From assembly GCF_023913515.1 (NCBI RefSeq), contig NZ_CP099391.1, positions 2,604,001-2,668,000 on the forward strand: a DNA stretch of 64,000 bases, in the 5' to 3' direction. Positions 8,718-17,547 of this stretch are shown piece after piece. Origin of the DNA: Natronococcus sp. CG52 (GTDB lineage: Archaea; Halobacteriota; Halobacteria; Halobacteriales; Natrialbaceae). Numbering within the stretch: the stretch's first letter is position 1; every line of letters starts with the position of its first letter. The position numbers were made by a program, and so were the translations under genes. The notes beneath the pieces are model-generated. The model saw only the letters and a program-made list of their open reading frames with translations, had not been told where the DNA came from and ran no database searches.

Positions 8718-9878
8718 TTACGTTGGTCGTGTCTCGACACGTTCGGCGCCGATACCGCGGGTTTTGATCGCGTCGCCGGTCGCCGGCTCGAACAGGTAGA
8801 CGTCTTCCGCGGCGACTGCGACCTCGACGTCAGTTCCCGGATCGGGGTAGACCGCCGGGGGAACGCGCGCGGTCAGCGTTCGGTTTCGATCGCCCGCTTC
8901 CAGGTAGACGAAGTTATCGTTGCCCTGGTACTCCGAGACGGTCACCGTCGCCTCGAACCGGCACACCGTCTCCGTGTCGTGGGGTGGATCCCCGACGTGG
9001 AGGTCCTCCGGACGCAGGCCGAGTCGCACGTCGGTATCGAGGAGATTGCGGTCGACGGCGTCGGTCGGGAGCCGGGCAAACGAGATGGTATCGCGCTCGA
9101 CGACGTACTCGTCGCCGCGCTCCCTGACGACGGCGTCGAAGACGTTCATCGCCGGACTGCCGAGGAACGTGCCGACGAACTCGTTGGCCGGATGATCGTA
9201 GGCGACCTCCGGGGGAGCGACCTGCTGGAGGACGCCGTCGTTCATGATCGCGAGCCGATCGGCCATCGTCATCGCCTCGGTCTGGTCGTGCGTGACGTAC
9301 ACCGCTGTCACGTCCAGTTCCTCCTGGATCCGCTGGAGTTCGGTCCGCATGTGCGATCGCAGTTTGGCGTCCAGGTTCGACAGCGGTTCGTCGAGTAAGA
9401 ACACCGACGGCTCACGGACGATCGCCCGGCCGAGCGCGACGCGCTGTTTCTGGCCGCCGCTCATCGCTTCCGGTTTGTCCTCGAGCAGGTCCTCGATGCC
9501 GAGCAACTCCGCGGTCTCGGTCACCCGCCGGTCGCGCTCGTCAGCGTTCAGGTCGGTCGAGTGTTTCAGGCCGTAACCGAGGTTTCCGCGGGCGGTCATG
9601 CGCTTGTACAGCGCGTAACTCTGGAACACCATCGCGATATCTCGCTCGCTCGGTGCCAGATGGTGGACCGTTCGGTCGCCGATCGTGACCTCGCCGTCGG
9701 TAATCGTCTCGAGGCCGGCGATCATGCGCAGCGTCGTCGACTTCCCGCAGCCGGAGGGACCGACCAGCACGAGAAACTCGCCGTCCTGGACGGTCAGCGT
9801 GAGGTCGTCAACGGCGGTTACTGACCCGTCCGTATCGTCGTAGACTTTCGTAACGTCGTGTACTGTGAGTTCTGCCAT
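8718..9878 (-). CDS. Sugar ABC transporter ATPase (MalK/UgpC type), operon copy 2
   Basis: The 386-residue ATPase has Walker A GPSGCGKST (about residues 38-46), the SGGQKQRVALGRAIV signature, Walker B VFLLDEPLSNLDAKLR, the switch His in YVTHDQTEAM, and a C-terminal TOBE/OB region of about 140 residues typical of the CUT1 MalK/UgpC subfamily. It would energise a sugar importer. It is the second full-length ATPase gene in this operon, following the debranching-enzyme-like gene by two bases. All catalytic motifs are intact, so it is not a decayed copy. Confidence 0.9.
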   Translation of the reverse strand: MAELTVHDVTKVYDDTDGSVTAVDDLTLTVQDGEFLVLVGPSGCGKSTTLRMIAGLETITDGEVTIGDRTVHHLAPSERDIAMVFQSYALYKRMTARGNLGYGLKHSTDLNADERDRRVTETAELLGIEDLLEDKPEAMSGGQKQRVALGRAIVREPSVFLLDEPLSNLDAKLRSHMRTELQRIQEELDVTAVYVTHDQTEAMTMADRLAIMNDGVLQQVAPPEVAYDHPANEFVGTFLGSPAMNVFDAVVRERGDEYVVERDTISFARLPTDAVDRNLLDTDVRLGLRPEDLHVGDPPHDTETVCRFEATVTVSEYQGNDNFVYLEAGDRNRTLTARVPPAVYPDPGTDVEVAVAAEDVYLFEPATGDAIKTRGIGAERVETRPT

Positions 9879-9880
9879 TG

Positions 9881-11959
9881 CTAATCACCGCTCGTTGTTC
9901 GCGACGATCGCATCGGTCCCCGCGAGCCGGTTCGGTCGGTCGTCGGAGCCATCACGATCGAATTGTCGGTACACCGTACTGCGTAGGGCACGTCGTGGCA
10001 CCGAACCGTCGCGTGGACGGCCTCGAATCGGTCCGGGAGCGCCGGCTGAGCGACGGGGGCCCCGTCACGAACGCCGATCCCGAGTGCTGCCCGAACGAAG
10101 CCGAACGCGCTCCCCGCGCTCCAGGCGGCCGGTTCGCAGGAATCCGGATGGTGTACGCGGCCGGTCTCGAGCGTGGGGGCGTCGAGGCCGACCATCAACT
10201 CCGGAAAACCCCATCGGTCGGGATCGGTCGTGGCGCTGGCTTCCAGCGCGTCGAGTCCGCGGCCGACGAGCGTGGCGACGGCGTCGTCACGACCGTAGCG
10301 GGCGAACCCCATCGCTGCGAAGCTCGTATCGTGAGGCCAGACGCTGCCCCGGTGGTACGAGAGCGGATCGAACGCGTCGTGCGATTCCGCGAACGTCCGA
10401 ATGCCGGCGTCGGTGAGCATGTCGGGCTCGAGCAGCCGATCGATCACGGCATCTGCACGGTCGTCCGGCGCGATACCGGCCCACAGCGCGTGGCCCTGAT
10501 TCGAAGCGACGCTCTCGACGACACCGTCGTCGTCGAGCGCCAGCGCGTAACACCGCTCGTCGGGCAGCCAGAACGCCTCGTCGAACCGATCGCGGACGTC
10601 GTCGGCGCGTGCGGCAAACCGATCGTGCAGGATGTCGTCGCCACGACTGGCGGCCAATTCAGCGACGTCGCACAACGCCCGATAGGCGTACCCTTGTACC
10701 TCCGCCAGTGCGATCGGCGGCGTGGCAGGGGTGCCGTCGGGACGCGCGAGCGCCCGCGAGCTGTCTTTCCAGCCGAGGTGAGCGAGCCCGTGCTCGTGAT
10801 CGTGCGGGTCGTATCGAAGCAGGCCGTCGGGCCCGCTCGCCTCGCAGATCCACTCGGCGGCGTCGACCGCGGCGGCATAGAGACCGTCGGTCACGGCGTC
10901 CGCACCGGCCCACTCGCCGTAGGCGGCGACGAGGGCCGCGTACAGCGGGGTCGCGTCGACCGTCCCGTAGTACGGTGCGCGAATCGATTTTCCGACGGCA
11001 GGTCGGTCGCCGTGGCGGGTCTCGTGCGGGATCTTCCCCGGCTCCTCGAGGGTTGTGGCGTCGGTCGTCGTCCCCTGCTGACCGGCAAAATACTCGATGG
11101 TTCGCCGGGTGAGCTGCGGCACGAACGGCAGCGTCTGAAACGCGACCAGCAGCGCGTCCCGGCCGAACGGGGCCAGAAAGCGCGGGGCGCCGGCGGCCGG
11201 CACGCCATCGGGAAGCATCAGTGCGGTCAGCGTGTCAGCGGCAGCGTCGAACAGCGGTGATGACGGCTGGGTCGACACGCCGGGCGCCGCCCGTCCGTCG
11301 GACGGGGCACGCGCCGGGGCGAACGTTGCCGAGGCGGTGATCGTGGCGGTGTCTCCGGGTGGAACCGGAAGCGTCGCGGTGATCGTCGTCCCGACATCGT
11401 CGGCGGTGCTCGTCGCGACCGCCGCCGCGTCCGTCACGTCGATCGTCGCACGTCGCGTCGTCTCGTCGGGACAGTCGGCTGTCAGTGTGGCCCCGTCGGG
11501 TCGCTCGCGAACGTCGAGCGTCCGGTCGACGGGCTCGCGTGGGGCGAAAAAGCCGGGACACTCGAACACGTGGCGAAACGAGGACCGGGCGGTCACCTCG
11601 ACATCGACCGTGCGGCGGTCAGTGGTGTAGTTCTCGACGGTCGTCGTCAGCGTGACGCCACTCGCGTCGGGAACGAGTCGTTTCTCGAGCAGCAACGGGC
11701 GGGCGTCGCCTCGACCGTCACCGACCGCGCCGCTGGCCAGAACGGTCGTCACGCCGTCGGGCCCCGCTCGACGGGCGATTCGATCCCAGCCGGTCGTCGG
11801 CTCATCCCGGTCCGTCGGTCGAACAGCGAACTCGCGGAGATACTGGACATCGCTCGTGTAGATGCCGTTTTCGCCGTGGCTGTCTCGGACGTCGCCGAAC
11901 TCGTCGACGACGGCGACGACGCCGTCCGCGATGGCGAGCGCACAGTCGTCGGGGATCAC
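9881..11959 (-). CDS. Glycogen-debranching-like glycoside hydrolase (amylo-alpha-1,6-glucosidase family)
   Basis: The 692-residue protein has an N-terminal beta-rich domain (residues about 1-220) like the glycogen-debranching N-terminal domain. It opens with VVAVVDEFGDVRDSHGENGIYTSD-type sequence followed by the DVQYLREF motif. An alpha/alpha-barrel domain follows with APFGRDALL, the LGWKDS motif near residue 395 and NQGHALWAGI near 490. It has no signal peptide and probably cleaves imported oligosaccharides. It starts with GTG at 11959, and the start overlaps the stop of the upstream ATPase gene by four bases (GTGA), implying translational coupling. Confidence 0.8.
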   Translation of the reverse strand: MIPDDCALAIADGVVAVVDEFGDVRDSHGENGIYTSDVQYLREFAVRPTDRDEPTTGWDRIARRAGPDGVTTVLASGAVGDGRGDARPLLLEKRLVPDASGVTLTTTVENYTTDRRTVDVEVTARSSFRHVFECPGFFAPREPVDRTLDVRERPDGATLTADCPDETTRRATIDVTDAAAVATSTADDVGTTITATLPVPPGDTATITASATFAPARAPSDGRAAPGVSTQPSSPLFDAAADTLTALMLPDGVPAAGAPRFLAPFGRDALLVAFQTLPFVPQLTRRTIEYFAGQQGTTTDATTLEEPGKIPHETRHGDRPAVGKSIRAPYYGTVDATPLYAALVAAYGEWAGADAVTDGLYAAAVDAAEWICEASGPDGLLRYDPHDHEHGLAHLGWKDSSRALARPDGTPATPPIALAEVQGYAYRALCDVAELAASRGDDILHDRFAARADDVRDRFDEAFWLPDERCYALALDDDGVVESVASNQGHALWAGIAPDDRADAVIDRLLEPDMLTDAGIRTFAESHDAFDPLSYHRGSVWPHDTSFAAMGFARYGRDDAVATLVGRGLDALEASATTDPDRWGFPELMVGLDAPTLETGRVHHPDSCEPAAWSAGSAFGFVRAALGIGVRDGAPVAQPALPDRFEAVHATVRCHDVPYAVRCTDNSIVMAPTTDRTGSRGPMRSSRTTSGD

Positions 11960-13113
11960 CGATCGATCACCTCGCCGTGTTCGTCGAAGCGATGGATCGC
12001 CGCCGCCGGAAACCGCAACGTCGCGGTCGTCCCGGGGTCGACGTGAGTCGGTCGCTGGCGAAGTCGCGCCGTCACGGACTCGCCGCCACAGTCGAACTCG
12101 ATCTCGTAGGCGTTGCCAAGCGGTTCGACGACGATCGCGTCGCCTTCGAGTTCGACTGTCCGTGTGCCGGCTGGCCGGTCGCCTCCGTCAGGACGCTGCT
12201 CCTCGGCGGACGCGTGTTCGTTTCGGGACCCGCCGTTTGCGACACCGGTCTCCTCGACGACGCTGACGTCTTCGGGACGGATCCCGATCGTCGTCGCGTC
12301 GGCTAGTGCCGGCTCGTCGGCCGCGAGGTGGTCAGGAGCGAGGAAATTCATCGGCGGCTCGCCGAGGAAGCCCGCGACGAACTCGTTCGTCGGATTCTCG
12401 TAGACTTCCTTCGGGGTGCCGACCTGCTGGAGTTCGCCGCCGTCCATCACCGCGATACGATCGGCGAGACTCATCGCCTCCTCCTGGTCGTGCGTCACGT
12501 ACACGGTCGTCGTCCCCAGTTGCTGCTGGAGGCGACGCAGTTCCGAGCGCGTCTGGACGCGGAGTTTGGCGTCGAGATTCGACAGCGGCTCGTCCATGAG
12601 GAACGCGCGCGGCTCGCGGACGATCGTCCGGCCGAGTGCGACGCGCTGGCGCTGCCCGCCGGAGAGCTGGCCCGGCTTCTGCTCGAGCAAGTCGTCGATC
12701 TCGAGCAGCTCGGCCGTCCGCTGCACGCGCTCGTCGACGTTGTCGACGTCCATCTTGGCCAGCGGGAACTCGAGGTTCCCCCGGATCGACTTGTGGGGGT
12801 ACAGCGCGTAGCTCTGGAACACCATCGAGAGTTCTCGTTGCTGGGGAAGCGTCTCGGTGACGTCCTCGCCGCCGATCTCGATGCGCCCATCGGAGGGCAT
12901 CTCGAGGCCGGCGATCATGCGCAGCGTCGTCGACTTCCCGCAGCCGGAGGGCCCCAGGAGGACGAGGAACTCGCCGTCCCGAATCGTCAATTCGAGGTCG
13001 TCGACCGCAACGAGATCGCCGAAGCGTTTCGTGACGCCGTCGAGTCGGATCTCGGCGTTCGCGTCGGAACTCAACGCGTCGGTCGCAGCGTCGGTGGTCG
13101 TATTTCCGGACAT
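11956..13113 (-). CDS. Sugar ABC transporter ATPase (MalK/UgpC type), operon copy 1
   Basis: The 385-residue ATPase carries Walker A GPSGCGKST, signature SGGQRQRVALGRTIV, Walker B AFLMDEPLSNLDAKLR, switch His in VTHDQEEAM, and a C-terminal TOBE domain containing a low-complexity acidic insert around residues 295-325. It lies one base after the MalG-like permease gene and so is the most obvious partner of that transporter. It resembles copy 2 in the core but differs widely in the C-terminal half, so the pair is not a recent duplication. Confidence 0.92.
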   Translation of the reverse strand: MSGNTTTDAATDALSSDANAEIRLDGVTKRFGDLVAVDDLELTIRDGEFLVLLGPSGCGKSTTLRMIAGLEMPSDGRIEIGGEDVTETLPQQRELSMVFQSYALYPHKSIRGNLEFPLAKMDVDNVDERVQRTAELLEIDDLLEQKPGQLSGGQRQRVALGRTIVREPRAFLMDEPLSNLDAKLRVQTRSELRRLQQQLGTTTVYVTHDQEEAMSLADRIAVMDGGELQQVGTPKEVYENPTNEFVAGFLGEPPMNFLAPDHLAADEPALADATTIGIRPEDVSVVEETGVANGGSRNEHASAEEQRPDGGDRPAGTRTVELEGDAIVVEPLGNAYEIEFDCGGESVTARLRQRPTHVDPGTTATLRFPAAAIHRFDEHGEVIDR

Positions 13114-13114
13114 G

Positions 13115-14023
13115 TTAGCCCTCCACCGCGCCGAAGGTCAGCCCCTCGACCATGAATTTTTCTAGATACATGAACATCACGATCAGCGGAACGCTCGTCA
13201 GCAGCGAGGCTGCCATGATCTCGCCCCAGACCTGGTGGAAGCCCGACGCGAGTGCCTCGATTCCGATCGGCAGCGTGTAGACGCCCTGGGACTCGAGGAA
13301 GATACTGGCGAACAGGTACTCGTTCCACGCGATCATGAAGGTGAAGAAGAACACCGCCACGATCGCCGGGGCCGACAGCGGCAGCGTGATTTTGAAGATC
13401 ACCTCGAGGCGCGAGTAGCCGTCCATGATCGCCGCTTCTTCGATCTCCTCGGGGATCGACCGGAAGTAGTTGCCGAGCATGTACAGCGAGACCGGCAGCG
13501 TCTGCACGAGGTAGGTGATAAAGAGGCTCCACAGCGAGTCGACGAAGCCGAGCCAGACGATCACCTGGAACATCGGGACCACGAGGAGGATCCCCGAGAA
13601 CATGTAGACCATGAGCACGCCTCGAGAGAAGATCCCGCGCCCCGCATAGTCCAGTCGCGCGAAACTGTAAGCGCCGAACGTGGCGACGAGCACCGAGGCG
13701 CCGGCAGTAATCGTGGCGACGATAAAGCTGTTCTTGAAGTAGGTGAGGAACGGGAACGTCTCGGGGCCGAACACCGTCCGGTAGTGCGTCAGCGTGATCT
13801 CGTCGGGGAGTAGCGTCGGCGGCAGCGAGTAGAGATTCGCCTCGGGCGTCAGACTCGCCACGGTCATGTAGTAGAACGGAAACAGCGTGACGAACAGCGA
13901 CAGGCCCAGCGCGATGTAGAAGACCAGTCGCTCGAACAGGGAGGTTTCGATCGTCTGCTCGCCGAGTCCGAGCGCGTTCTTGAACGAATCGACCGTGTGT
14001 CGGTAAGTGGATTTCGTACTCAT
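13115..14023 (-). CDS. Sugar ABC transporter permease (MalG type)
   Basis: This 302-residue permease has about six membrane segments. The conserved EAA loop reads EEAAIMDGYSRLEVIFKITLP near residue 200 and is the docking site for the ATPase. The C-terminal AVEG ending is common for CUT1 MalG homologues. It is encoded four bases after the MalF-like permease gene and should form a heterodimer with it in the cytoplasmic membrane. Confidence 0.92.
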   Translation of the reverse strand: MSTKSTYRHTVDSFKNALGLGEQTIETSLFERLVFYIALGLSLFVTLFPFYYMTVASLTPEANLYSLPPTLLPDEITLTHYRTVFGPETFPFLTYFKNSFIVATITAGASVLVATFGAYSFARLDYAGRGIFSRGVLMVYMFSGILLVVPMFQVIVWLGFVDSLWSLFITYLVQTLPVSLYMLGNYFRSIPEEIEEAAIMDGYSRLEVIFKITLPLSAPAIVAVFFFTFMIAWNEYLFASIFLESQGVYTLPIGIEALASGFHQVWGEIMAASLLTSVPLIVMFMYLEKFMVEGLTFGAVEG

Positions 14024-14027
14024 CGTA

Positions 14028-14918
14028 TCACCAGTCCAGTATCCAGGCGACGTACACGAGGACGAAGCCGATCAGTGCCAGAAACAGCACCATCGAGACC
14101 GCCGCCGCCTGTCCGTGTTGGTAGTTCGCGAACGCGACCTTGTACGCGTATATCGGCAGGGTGTCGACCTGTCGAGTGAGCAGCCAGATATCGGCGAACT
14201 TGTTGAAGTTCCAGATCCAGCGCAGCAGAAACACTGTCGCGAGGATGTACTTGAGTTCAGCGAGGGTAATATCCTTGAACTGGGCGAACCGCGAGGCGCC
14301 GTCGATCTTCGCCGCCTCGTACATGTCGCTCGGAATCGCCTGTACGCGAGCGATCAGCATCAGGAACGCGAACGGGAAGTAACGCCAGGCGTCCACGAAG
14401 ATCACCGACCACAGCGCGGTTCGGTCGTTGCTCAACAGGTCAACGTCGCCGCCGTACAGTCCGAGCACGTCGGCCCCCACGTACGGGATGATCCCGTACA
14501 GCGGATCGAGCATGAACCGCCAGACGAACGCGATCGAGATCAGCGGTGCGACGTACGGCAACAGAACGAGTCCGCGCGCGAAGCGCCGGCCGCGGAATTT
14601 ACGGTTGAACAACAGTGCTGCGCCGAGACCGCCGAGCGTGGCCAGCGTCGTGCTGAAAAACGTGAACACGACGGTCGTCCGCAGCGCCGACCAGAACTCG
14701 CCGCTCTGGGCCAGGTCCTGGTAGTGCTGGAGCCCGATCCATTCGGGGGATTCGGCCGGCGAGAGCGGCACGGCGGTAAAGCTCAGGTACACGTTGTACA
14801 ACACCGGATAGAGAATAACCGCCGCGATCAGCAGGAGCGAGGGAGCGATCAGCGCGTAGCCGAGTAACGCCTCTTTCTCTTCGAGCGTTCGTTCGCCGCT
14901 ACGGGTGAGTGAAACCAT
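14028..14918 (-). CDS. Sugar ABC transporter permease (MalF type)
   Basis: This 296-residue permease has six predicted membrane segments and an EAA loop reading YEAAKIDGASRFAQFKDITLA near residue 198. It has the N-terminal extension (ERTLEEKEALLGYALIAP) usual for CUT1 MalF/UgpA-type subunits. It follows the solute-binding protein gene by 22 bases and precedes the MalG-type gene by four. Together with that protein it forms the translocation path of the importer. Confidence 0.92.
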   Translation of the reverse strand: MVSLTRSGERTLEEKEALLGYALIAPSLLLIAAVILYPVLYNVYLSFTAVPLSPAESPEWIGLQHYQDLAQSGEFWSALRTTVVFTFFSTTLATLGGLGAALLFNRKFRGRRFARGLVLLPYVAPLISIAFVWRFMLDPLYGIIPYVGADVLGLYGGDVDLLSNDRTALWSVIFVDAWRYFPFAFLMLIARVQAIPSDMYEAAKIDGASRFAQFKDITLAELKYILATVFLLRWIWNFNKFADIWLLTRQVDTLPIYAYKVAFANYQHGQAAAVSMVLFLALIGFVLVYVAWILDW

Positions 14919-14940
14919 GGTTGAGTACAGACTCGCTGAG

Positions 14941-16254
14941 CTAGTTGATCGCGTCGCGCATCTTTTCGGCCTGCTCTTCGGCGACGGTTTCGGGATCGTC
15001 GCCGTTGGAAACGCGGCGAACTGCTTCGGCGACGAGGAACCGACTCGTGATCTCGCTGAATTCGGGGAACATCTGCCCGTCGACGTAGCCGAACCGTTCC
15101 ATGGTCTCGAACGCCCCGGAAATGTTCTCGATCGTCTCCTCGTCCCATTCCTGAAGGACGTCGTTCTCCCGGTACGCCTCGCTCTGAGAGGTCTCGCGTA
15201 GCACGGGGTTCATTCCGCCTGGCGCCATGTGGAGCCACTCGATGTACTCGTCGTCGGTCATGAGGAACTCGGCGAAGTCTGTGGCGACGTCGCGGTCCTC
15301 GTCGCTCGCAGTATTCAGCAAGTTGAGCGTGATGAGCGCCCCGAAGGAACTTTCACGTTCGTTCTCCAGGAAAGAGCTGAACCCGACGTTGTCGGCGTCG
15401 ATGCTGTCGCTGTCGCCGATATCTCCCATGACGTACGACGAGTACTCGATAAGGTGGCTCTGGTGGTTCATGAACGTGTTATTCGCGTCCTCCCAGATGT
15501 TGTTGCCCGGCGGGCTGTACTCCGAGAGCGAGCCGTAGAATTCCAGCGCCTCGACCATCTCGTCGCTGTCGAACACGATCTCACCGTTTGCGTCGAACAC
15601 CCGCGCACCGTTCGATCGGGCAAACGGCGTGAAACACTGCCGTGCGTACGCGGTTTCGTCGGATCCGACGACGATGCCGTACTCGTCGTTATCCGGATCG
15701 TGGAGTGCCTCCGCAGCCTCGAGGAGACTGTCCCAGTCGGTCGGATCGTCGAGCCCGAGCTCGTCGAAACGATCCTGGCGGTACCAGAAGCCCTGTACCC
15801 ACCCGTGCATCGGAACGGCGTAGTGATCTCCGTCGGGTGCCGCAGTGAGGTTCAACGCGCCCTCGAAGAATTCGTCTTCACCGAGACGGTCGATGACGTC
15901 TTCGGCCGCGTCTGACGAGAGCAAGTCTTCCTCACCGAGCGTCTGCATCGGATCGAGCGGCACTTCGGCGATCGACGGGAGCCGATCGGACGCTTGCGAA
16001 GAGGAAATCTGCGACGGAACGTCGTCCTCTTCGACCGCAATCAGTTCCAGGTCGCCCTCGTGTTCCTCTTCGAACCGGTCGAGGAGTCCGTTGATGACCT
16101 GCTGACGGTCCTCTTCGACCTGTGTCGACCAGAATCGGTTACCGGCGTCGTCGCCGCCGCCGCCCATACAGCCGGCGGCACCGGTGAGAAGCGCCGTCGC
16201 TCCGACCGACCGGAGAACGGTACGACGGGTAGTTTCGGACGTTCTACGTGACAT
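14941..16254 (-). CDS. Sugar ABC transporter solute-binding lipoprotein (Tat-exported)
   Basis: The 437-residue protein is a family-1 extracellular solute-binding protein. Its N-terminus has a twin-arginine motif (RRTVLRS, Arg10-Arg11), a short hydrophobic core and a lipobox LTGAAGC with Cys29, so it is expected to leave by the Tat pathway and be lipid-anchored outside. The body has the usual two-lobe binding-protein features (for example LGLDDPTDWDSLLEAAEALHD). It is the first gene of the seven-gene operon; its ATG is about 30 bases from a clear TATA-like box and it appears leaderless. The sugar bound cannot be read from sequence. Confidence 0.92.
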   Translation of the reverse strand: MSRRTSETTRRTVLRSVGATALLTGAAGCMGGGGDDAGNRFWSTQVEEDRQQVINGLLDRFEEEHEGDLELIAVEEDDVPSQISSSQASDRLPSIAEVPLDPMQTLGEEDLLSSDAAEDVIDRLGEDEFFEGALNLTAAPDGDHYAVPMHGWVQGFWYRQDRFDELGLDDPTDWDSLLEAAEALHDPDNDEYGIVVGSDETAYARQCFTPFARSNGARVFDANGEIVFDSDEMVEALEFYGSLSEYSPPGNNIWEDANNTFMNHQSHLIEYSSYVMGDIGDSDSIDADNVGFSSFLENERESSFGALITLNLLNTASDEDRDVATDFAEFLMTDDEYIEWLHMAPGGMNPVLRETSQSEAYRENDVLQEWDEETIENISGAFETMERFGYVDGQMFPEFSEITSRFLVAEAVRRVSNGDDPETVAEEQAEKMRDAIN

Positions 16255-16278
16255 TGTGTATCAACCACATGAAATAGA

Positions 16279-16292
16279 AATATTTAAAAGTT
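16279..16292 (-). promoter_or_regulatory. TATA box of the sugar uptake operon
   Basis: On the minus strand CTTTTAAATATTTC sits 25-38 bases upstream of the ATG at 16254, the spacing expected for a leaderless haloarchaeal promoter. A purine-rich BRE-like stretch (AAAA) precedes it. Confidence 0.6.
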
Positions 16293-16304
16293 TTGTATCC
16301 ATTT

Positions 16305-16318
16305 TTCACTCCAGTGAA
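16305..16318. promoter_or_regulatory. Palindromic operator candidate for the sugar uptake operon
   Basis: TTCACT-CC-AGTGAA is a perfect 6-base inverted repeat with a two-base centre. It lies about 13 bases upstream of the TATA box of the uptake operon and in the shared intergenic region with the TrmB-family regulator gene. A site upstream of BRE/TATA is where archaeal activators usually bind. It does not match the published Halobacterium TrmB consensus as I remember it. Confidence 0.45.
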
Positions 16319-16422
16319 GAACAAATACGCCAGACGAATTGAAACGATCGTGGCGGGAGTGAGCCGCTGTTCGAGACAGCGACGACCGCTTTGGCGTCTC
16401 CCCGGGGACAGCGATGACAAAC

Positions 16423-16430
16423 GTATACGG
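16423..16430 (+). promoter_or_regulatory. TATA-like box of the trmB-family gene
   Basis: CGTATACG, itself a palindrome, lies 24-31 bases upstream of the ATG at 16454, which fits a leaderless promoter. No ribosome binding site precedes the ATG. Confidence 0.4.
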
Positions 16431-16453
16431 ACCACGACGAGTTCGTCCTAATC

Positions 16454-17545
16454 ATGGATCGGACAACCCTTCGCGCCGGATTGATGGACGCCGGCTTGAC
16501 GCAGTACGAGGCCGACGCCTATCTCGCACTTCTCGAACGAGGGAAGGCGCCTGCGGTACGGATCGCCGAAGACACGGCGATTCCGAAGTCGCGCGTGTAC
16601 GATGTCCTCCGGGATCTCGAAGAAGAGGGTTACGTCGAAACCTACGAGCAGGACTCGCTACACGCGAGGGCGCGCGATCCCTCCGATGTTCTGACGGAGC
16701 TCCAGCAGCGCGCCGAGCGATTGCTCCAGACCGCAGACGAGATCGAGGATCGATGGGAACAGCCCGGACTCGACGACCACAAGATCACGATCGTCAAGCG
16801 CTTCGAGTCGGTACTCGATCAGTTCCGCGAGGTCGCGGGTGCTGCGGATAACCAAATTCAACTCGCCGCATCACCCGGGCAGATCGAGGAGATTCGGCCC
16901 GTGCTTCGGGATGCGATCGATCGCGACGTCTTCGTCAAACTGTGTGTTACGACGGGGCCAGGCGACGAACACCTCGTCGAAGAGATGGAGTTTGCCGACA
17001 TCGCAACGGAGGTCCGCCACCGCCATCTCCCCGCCCCGTTCACCGCCCTGATCGACCGTCGGTGGACGTGTTTTTCGTCGCAAACCCGCGTGAACGACCG
17101 CTACGGCATCCTTGTCGACGATCTAACCCTGACGTACGTCTTTCACTGGTATTTCCAGAGCGCACTCTGGGTGACCTGGGAGCTCGTCTACGCCGACAGT
17201 ACGAACGGGAGCAAACGCGAGTACGTCAACGTCCGGGAGTGTATCTGTGATGTTGCACCGCTCGTTACTGACGGCGTCGAGATTCCGGTAACGGTTCGCG
17301 GCTTCGACGTCCGAAGCGGTGACGACGTCACGCTTTCGGGCCGTATCGTCGACATCATCTCCGCCGGAACACCCACCAGAGACGACGGATCACTGACTCT
17401 CACACACCTTGCAGGCCAGGCGACGCTCGTCGTCGAATCTGACGGGACGGAGTACGGAATCGGCGGGCGCGGCGCGACACTCGAGGATATCGAGGCGACC
17501 AGAATCGTCACCGAGACAACGAGAGTGGCCGAGCGAACTGACTAA
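16454..17545 (+). CDS. TrmB-family transcriptional regulator
   Basis: This 363-residue regulator has an N-terminal winged helix (residues 1-75: GLTQYEADAYLALLERGKAP..IAEDTAIPKSRVYDVLRDLEEEGYV), a short coiled-coil linker (about 80-110), and the TrmB C-terminal sugar-binding region with the characteristic RYGILVDD..VFHWYFQSALWV stretch (about 215-245). TrmB proteins sense sugars and control transport and central carbon genes. Divergent from the sugar uptake operon, it is the obvious regulator of that operon. It is followed two bases later by the isomerase-like gene. Confidence 0.92.
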   Translation: MDRTTLRAGLMDAGLTQYEADAYLALLERGKAPAVRIAEDTAIPKSRVYDVLRDLEEEGYVETYEQDSLHARARDPSDVLTELQQRAERLLQTADEIEDRWEQPGLDDHKITIVKRFESVLDQFREVAGAADNQIQLAASPGQIEEIRPVLRDAIDRDVFVKLCVTTGPGDEHLVEEMEFADIATEVRHRHLPAPFTALIDRRWTCFSSQTRVNDRYGILVDDLTLTYVFHWYFQSALWVTWELVYADSTNGSKREYVNVRECICDVAPLVTDGVEIPVTVRGFDVRSGDDVTLSGRIVDIISAGTPTRDDGSLTLTHLAGQATLVVESDGTEYGIGGRGATLEDIEATRIVTETTRVAERTD

Positions 17546-17547
17546 CA

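Noticed and set aside
9878-11260. Long plus-strand frame opposite the debranching-like gene (460 codons)
   Set aside because: Arg/Val-rich shadow of the real coding strand with no motif.
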